From Metasolibacillus fluoroglycofenilyticus (GTDB lineage: Bacteria > Bacillota > Bacilli > Bacillales_A > Planococcaceae): a stretch of DNA of 64,000 nucleotides. The notes beneath the pieces were generated by a model that searched no databases, was not told where the DNA came from, and was given only the letters and a program-made list of their open reading frames with translations. Location: contig NZ_PYWK01000001.1 of the NCBI RefSeq assembly GCF_003049645.1, positions 372,001 through 436,000 of the forward strand, given 5' to 3'. How positions within the stretch are numbered: position 1 is the stretch's first letter; every line of letters starts with the position of its first letter. Below, piece after piece: positions 60,699 to 64,000 of the stretch. The position numbers and the translations under genes were made by a program.

Positions 60699-61652
60699 TT
60701 GAAGGAAATTGGTGGTTATTTCGAATTAGAACAATTTGTACGACAAGAATATTATGGAGATTTGATCAAATTAAATACGGCTCGAAATGCAATAATTTAT
60801 TTAATAAAAGCGCGTAATATTAAAAAATTATATATACCTTATTATTTATGTGACTCCGTGAGAAAAGCGCTTGCTAAAAGAAAATATGAGTTTGAATTTT
60901 ATCATGTTGATGAGAATTTCAAACCTATTTTTAATAAAGAATTAAAACAAAATGAGTATCTTTATATTGTCAATTATTATGGACAAATAACGAATGAGTT
61001 AATTAAAGGATATAAACAACGTTTTTCCAATATTATTTTCGATAATACACATGCATTTTTTCAAAAACCAGCCCAAAATATTGACACTATCTATTCATGT
61101 CGTAAATTCTTTGGTGTACCTGATGGTGCATACCTTTCAACAGATGTTAAAGTAAAAGAAGAATTAGAAATAGATTGTTCAAAAGATCGAATGTCTCATT
61201 TATTAGGTCGATTGGAGGGACAAGCTTCTGAGTATTATGATCAGTTCATTGATGTCGATAAAAATTTTGATGAATTGAATTTGAAAAAAATGTCTAAATT
61301 GACTGAAAATCTATTAGGGGCAATTGATTATGAAAAAGTACAAAAAATTCGAAATGAAAATTTTAATAAATTATCTAAAGAACTAAGTAATTTGAATAAA
61401 TTAAGATTAATAAAACCAAATGGTCCATTCGCTTATCCTTTTTATATTGAGAATGGTATAGAAATCAGAAAAGAATTAGCAAAAAAGAAAATATATATAC
61501 CCACTCTTTGGCCAAATGTGTTAAAAGATATAGGTGAAAATAGAATTGAATACAAGTATGTTGCAAATATATTACCTTTACCTTGTGATCAAAGGTATAA
61601 TGTTGAAAATATGAAGAACTTAGTAAAGGAGTTGAAGATATGTATAGGCTAA
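60699..61652 (+). CDS. Short DegT/DnrJ-like PLP-fold protein
   Basis: This 317-residue protein resembles fold-type I aminotransferases but is shorter than usual DegT proteins. NTARNAIIYLIKARN corresponds to the N-terminal cofactor helix, IIFDNTHAFFQKP to the PLP-Asp/His motif, and YSCRKFFGVPDGAYL to the lysine loop, with Lys near 136 as the candidate PLP lysine. The TTG start follows GAGGTG. It overlaps the GNAT gene by 13 bp. The reaction is unknown. Confidence 0.7.
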   Translation: MKEIGGYFELEQFVRQEYYGDLIKLNTARNAIIYLIKARNIKKLYIPYYLCDSVRKALAKRKYEFEFYHVDENFKPIFNKELKQNEYLYIVNYYGQITNELIKGYKQRFSNIIFDNTHAFFQKPAQNIDTIYSCRKFFGVPDGAYLSTDVKVKEELEIDCSKDRMSHLLGRLEGQASEYYDQFIDVDKNFDELNLKKMSKLTENLLGAIDYEKVQKIRNENFNKLSKELSNLNKLRLIKPNGPFAYPFYIENGIEIRKELAKKKIYIPTLWPNVLKDIGENRIEYKYVANILPLPCDQRYNVENMKNLVKELKICIG

Positions 61653-62173
61653 GGGAACTTCAGAGAGAAGACATACCGAAGATTAATAAATGGCGTAATA
61701 ACGAAGAATTGATAAGATTACTAGGTGCACCATTTCGTTTTATAAATATCGATGTGGATTATAAATGGTATGACAATTACATGAGTAATCGAGATAGAGC
61801 AGTAAGGTGTGCAATTGTAGATACTGAAAATAAACATGATATTTTAGGTTTAGTTAGTTTAACAAATATAGATTTACTTAATCAAAGTGCGATTTTTCAT
61901 ATTATGATTGGTGACGCCAATGTTCGCGGTAAGGGACTAGGTCATTTTGCAACTACAAAAATTCTACTGCATGCTTTTACAAATATGAATATACATAGAA
62001 TTGAACTGAGTGTCCTAACTAATAATATACCTGCTATCCAGCTTTATGAAAAAGTAGGGTTTAAAAAAGAAGGAATTTCTCGCGAATCTATCTATAAAGA
62101 TGGTCAATTTGTTGATGTTCAAATCATGTCAATATTAAAGTATGAATTTCTTAACTCCCAAGGAGTGCTATAA
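61640..62173 (+). CDS. GNAT-family N-acetyltransferase
   Basis: This 177-residue acetyltransferase has the acetyl-CoA signature VRGKGLGHFATTKILLHAF (R-x-x-G-x-G/A) near residue 97 and the C-terminal NNIPAIQLYEKVGFKKEG. It probably N-acetylates the amino sugar made by the following aminotransferase, in the manner of PseH or VioB/FdtC-type steps. AAAGGAG precedes the ATG, which overlaps the upstream gene. The substrate assignment is context-based. Confidence 0.82.
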   Translation: MYRLRELQREDIPKINKWRNNEELIRLLGAPFRFINIDVDYKWYDNYMSNRDRAVRCAIVDTENKHDILGLVSLTNIDLLNQSAIFHIMIGDANVRGKGLGHFATTKILLHAFTNMNIHRIELSVLTNNIPAIQLYEKVGFKKEGISRESIYKDGQFVDVQIMSILKYEFLNSQGVL

Positions 62174-63268
62174 ATGAATCAAAAAATTTTAGTAACACAG
62201 TCTTCAATGCCTCATTTTGATGAATATATAGAAGAGATTAAGGATATTTGGGATAGTCAGTGGTTGACGAATATGGGGACGAAGCACAATGAGTTGGAGA
62301 AACAATTATGCACATATTTACAAGTTCCTTTTGTTTCTTTGTTTTCTAATGGCCATTTAGCCCTTGAGGTCGCATTGGAAGCACTTGAACTAGAAGGAGA
62401 AGTGATTACGACGCCGTTTACGTTTGCTTCGACCACCCATGCAATTGTGCGTAAAGGGTTAACACCCATTTTTTGTGATGTGAATCCAACCGATTATACG
62501 ATGGATGTGTCATTGATTGAATCATTAATTACCGAAAAGACATGTGCGATTGTGCCTGTTCATGTGTATGGACATATTTGTAACGTAGAGGAGATTGAAC
62601 GTCTCGCAAAAAAGTATGACTTAAAAGTGATTTATGATGCAGCGCATGCGTTTGGAATGAAGTTAAACGGTAAAGGTTCAGGGGATTTTGGTGATGTATC
62701 GATGTTTAGTTTCCATGCAACGAAAGTCTTTAATACAATTGAAGGCGGTGCGTTGACATTTAATGATGAGCAATACGTTAAGTTATTCCAAACCTTTAAA
62801 AACTTTGGATTAACAGGACCAGACGAAATTTCCTATGTAGCAGGTAATGCAAAAATGAATGAATTTCAAGCAGCGATGGGATTATGTAATTTACGTCATG
62901 TCGATGAAGAAATTGCAAAGAGGAAACTTGTTGCGGAGCGATATAAGGAACAGTTGAGTGGAATTGCCGGTATTCAAATTCCATCGCGGCAGGAAGGTGT
63001 ACAGTCTAATTATGCGTATTTTCCAGTAGTGTTTGATGGTTATAAGTATACACGTGATGAGGTACTTGAACGTTTGAAGGAACATGCTATTTTTGCGCGT
63101 AAGTATTTTTATCCGTTAACGAACGAATTTACATGTTATGAAGGGAAATTTGACTTGGGTAATACGCCGGTAGCAGCTCATATTGCTAACTGTGTGTTGA
63201 CATTGCCTCTATATGCTAATTTGAGCTTAGAGGATGTAGATCGTATTTGTAGGGTTATTAAATCATAA
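62174..63268 (+). CDS. DegT/DnrJ/EryC1 nucleotide-sugar aminotransferase (VioA-like)
   Basis: This 364-residue PLP enzyme has TNMGTKHNELEKQL, ITTPFTFASTTHAIVRKGLT, VPVHVYGH, the PLP motif YDAAHAFGMK and the lysine loop FSFHATKVFNTIEGGAL (Lys near 184). It resembles dTDP-4-amino-4,6-dideoxyglucose transaminases (VioA). Adjacent rfbA and GNAT genes support a dTDP-4-acetamido-4,6-dideoxy-hexose pathway. CAAGGAG precedes the ATG. Confidence 0.85.
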   Translation: MNQKILVTQSSMPHFDEYIEEIKDIWDSQWLTNMGTKHNELEKQLCTYLQVPFVSLFSNGHLALEVALEALELEGEVITTPFTFASTTHAIVRKGLTPIFCDVNPTDYTMDVSLIESLITEKTCAIVPVHVYGHICNVEEIERLAKKYDLKVIYDAAHAFGMKLNGKGSGDFGDVSMFSFHATKVFNTIEGGALTFNDEQYVKLFQTFKNFGLTGPDEISYVAGNAKMNEFQAAMGLCNLRHVDEEIAKRKLVAERYKEQLSGIAGIQIPSRQEGVQSNYAYFPVVFDGYKYTRDEVLERLKEHAIFARKYFYPLTNEFTCYEGKFDLGNTPVAAHIANCVLTLPLYANLSLEDVDRICRVIKS

Positions 63269-63282
63269 GAGTAGGTGTCTAA

Positions 63283-64000
63283 ATGAAAGGTATTATTCTA
63301 GCAGGTGGTTCAGGTACGCGTCTTTATCCACTAACAAAAGCTGTTTCAAAGCAAATTCTTCCTGTCTATGACAAACCGATGATTTACTATCCATTATCTG
63401 TGTTAATGTTAGCGGGGATTCGTGAAGTGCTTATTATTTCAACTCCTCGTGATATTGTCGGGTTTCAAGAATTATTAGGAGATGGTCGAGATATTGGGAT
63501 GCAGTTTGAATATATTGTTCAGGATAATCCGAATGGACTAGCAGAGGCGTTTATTCTAGGAGAAGAATTTATCGGGGATTCTTCGGTTGCGTTAGTTTTA
63601 GGAGACAATATATTTTATGGTTCAAACTTCGGAAATCGTTTGCAGCAAGCCGCGAAATTGGAAAAGGGCGGCGTCATTTTTGGTTGTTTCGTGAAGGACC
63701 CACGTGCCTATGGCGTGGTGGAAGTAGACGATAAAATGAATGCGATTTCCATTGAAGAGAAACCGAATCATCCAAAGTCTTCCTATGCGGTTCCAGGGTT
63801 ATACTTCTTTGATAATCAAGTTGTAGAAATTGCGAAAAACGTAAAGCCTTCTGCACGTGGAGAAGTGGAAATTACATCAGTGATTGATCATTATTTACAA
63901 GCAGGTGAATTAAAGGTTGAGTTAGCAGGTCGTGGCCTAGCATGGTTAGATACGGGTACACATGAATCATTATTGGAAGCATCAAACTTTGTAGAGGCTG
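63283..64000 (+). CDS. rfbA: Glucose-1-phosphate thymidylyltransferase (partial, runs off the window)
   Basis: The first 239 codons are present. [20 protein letters not shown] is the nucleotidyltransferase signature, [20 protein letters not shown] follows, and [31 protein letters not shown] and [15 protein letters not shown] are RmlA hallmarks. It makes dTDP-glucose from glucose-1-phosphate and dTTP, feeding dTDP-deoxysugars; rmlB and others presumably lie beyond the window. It starts 14 nt after the aminotransferase and overlaps no gene. Confidence 0.94.
   Translation, partial: MKGIILAGGSGTRLYPLTKAVSKQILPVYDKPMIYYPLSVLMLAGIREVLIISTPRDIVGFQELLGDGRDIGMQFEYIVQDNPNGLAEAFILGEEFIGDSSVALVLGDNIFYGSNFGNRLQQAAKLEKGGVIFGCFVKDPRAYGVVEVDDKMNAISIEEKPNHPKSSYAVPGLYFFDNQVVEIAKNVKPSARGEVEITSVIDHYLQAGELKVELAGRGLAWLDTGTHESLLEASNFVEA

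Overview
The window is a chromosomal segment of a low-G+C, endospore-forming, flagellated, S-layer-bearing member of the Bacillales. Gene order from ywlE to ywqB follows the Bacillus subtilis 'ywl-atp-spoII-mbl-ywp-ywq' block. The SLH-type S-layer gene, the MnaA/WecC/TagA wall-polymer genes and the codon style suggest a Lysinibacillus/Solibacillus-type bacterium (Planococcaceae/Caryophanaceae). The genus is an inference. No rRNA, tRNA, CRISPR array or prophage was seen.

Region 1 (1-31 kb) is core housekeeping. It starts with the tail of an MntP-like gene, arginine phosphatase YwlE, an inserted chemoreceptor, rpiB, ywlG, glyA, upp and mnaA. The complete ATP synthase operon atpIBEFHAGDC follows, then a DUF1146 gene, murA, spoIID, spoIIQ, spoIIID, mbl, flhO, flhP, an EpuA-type gene, fabZ, ywpF, ssbB and the ywqB-ywqA (SWIM/SNF2) pair. 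The atp operon has a near-perfect sigma-A promoter directly preceded by an 18-bp site that matches the Rex operator at 13 of 14 defined positions.

Region 2 (31-41 kb) is a surface transition zone. It holds an Rpn-family nuclease remnant, an IDEAL-like protein, a divergent flagellin behind a textbook sigma-D promoter, a UDP-ManNAc dehydrogenase, a full-length Rpn-family gene, TagA, a candidate small RNA, the S-layer gene with a strong promoter, and an ISL3-family insertion sequence. MnaA, WecC and TagA would supply N-acetylmannosamine-type sugars to the secondary wall polymer that SLH domains bind.

Region 3 (41-64 kb) is a capsule/exopolysaccharide locus. It encodes a TPR protein, an O-antigen-ligase-like protein, a Wzz-like protein, a CapD-like dehydratase, the CapE-CapF-CapG set for UDP-N-acetyl-L-fucosamine, several glycosyltransferases, an EpsG-like polymerase and a Wzx flippase. 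It continues with a WbqC/DegT-like/GNAT/aminotransferase/RfbA module, probably for a dTDP-amino-sugar, and runs off the window end. IS3 and IS630 remnants punctuate it, and its low G+C and patchy layout suggest assembly by horizontal transfer.

The least ordinary content is non-coding. Three copies of a structured intergenic element share a conserved hairpin loop and compensating stem changes; one is apparently the complete 5' leader of upp. A degenerate tandem array at 24.6-24.9 kb has strictly alternating 20/21-nt spacing, about two DNA helical turns, with relatives at 14.7 and 32.0 kb. A second diverged dispersed element has copies in the atpE-atpF gap and upstream of murA. A candidate small RNA with a 17-bp terminator stem lies between tagA and the S-layer gene.
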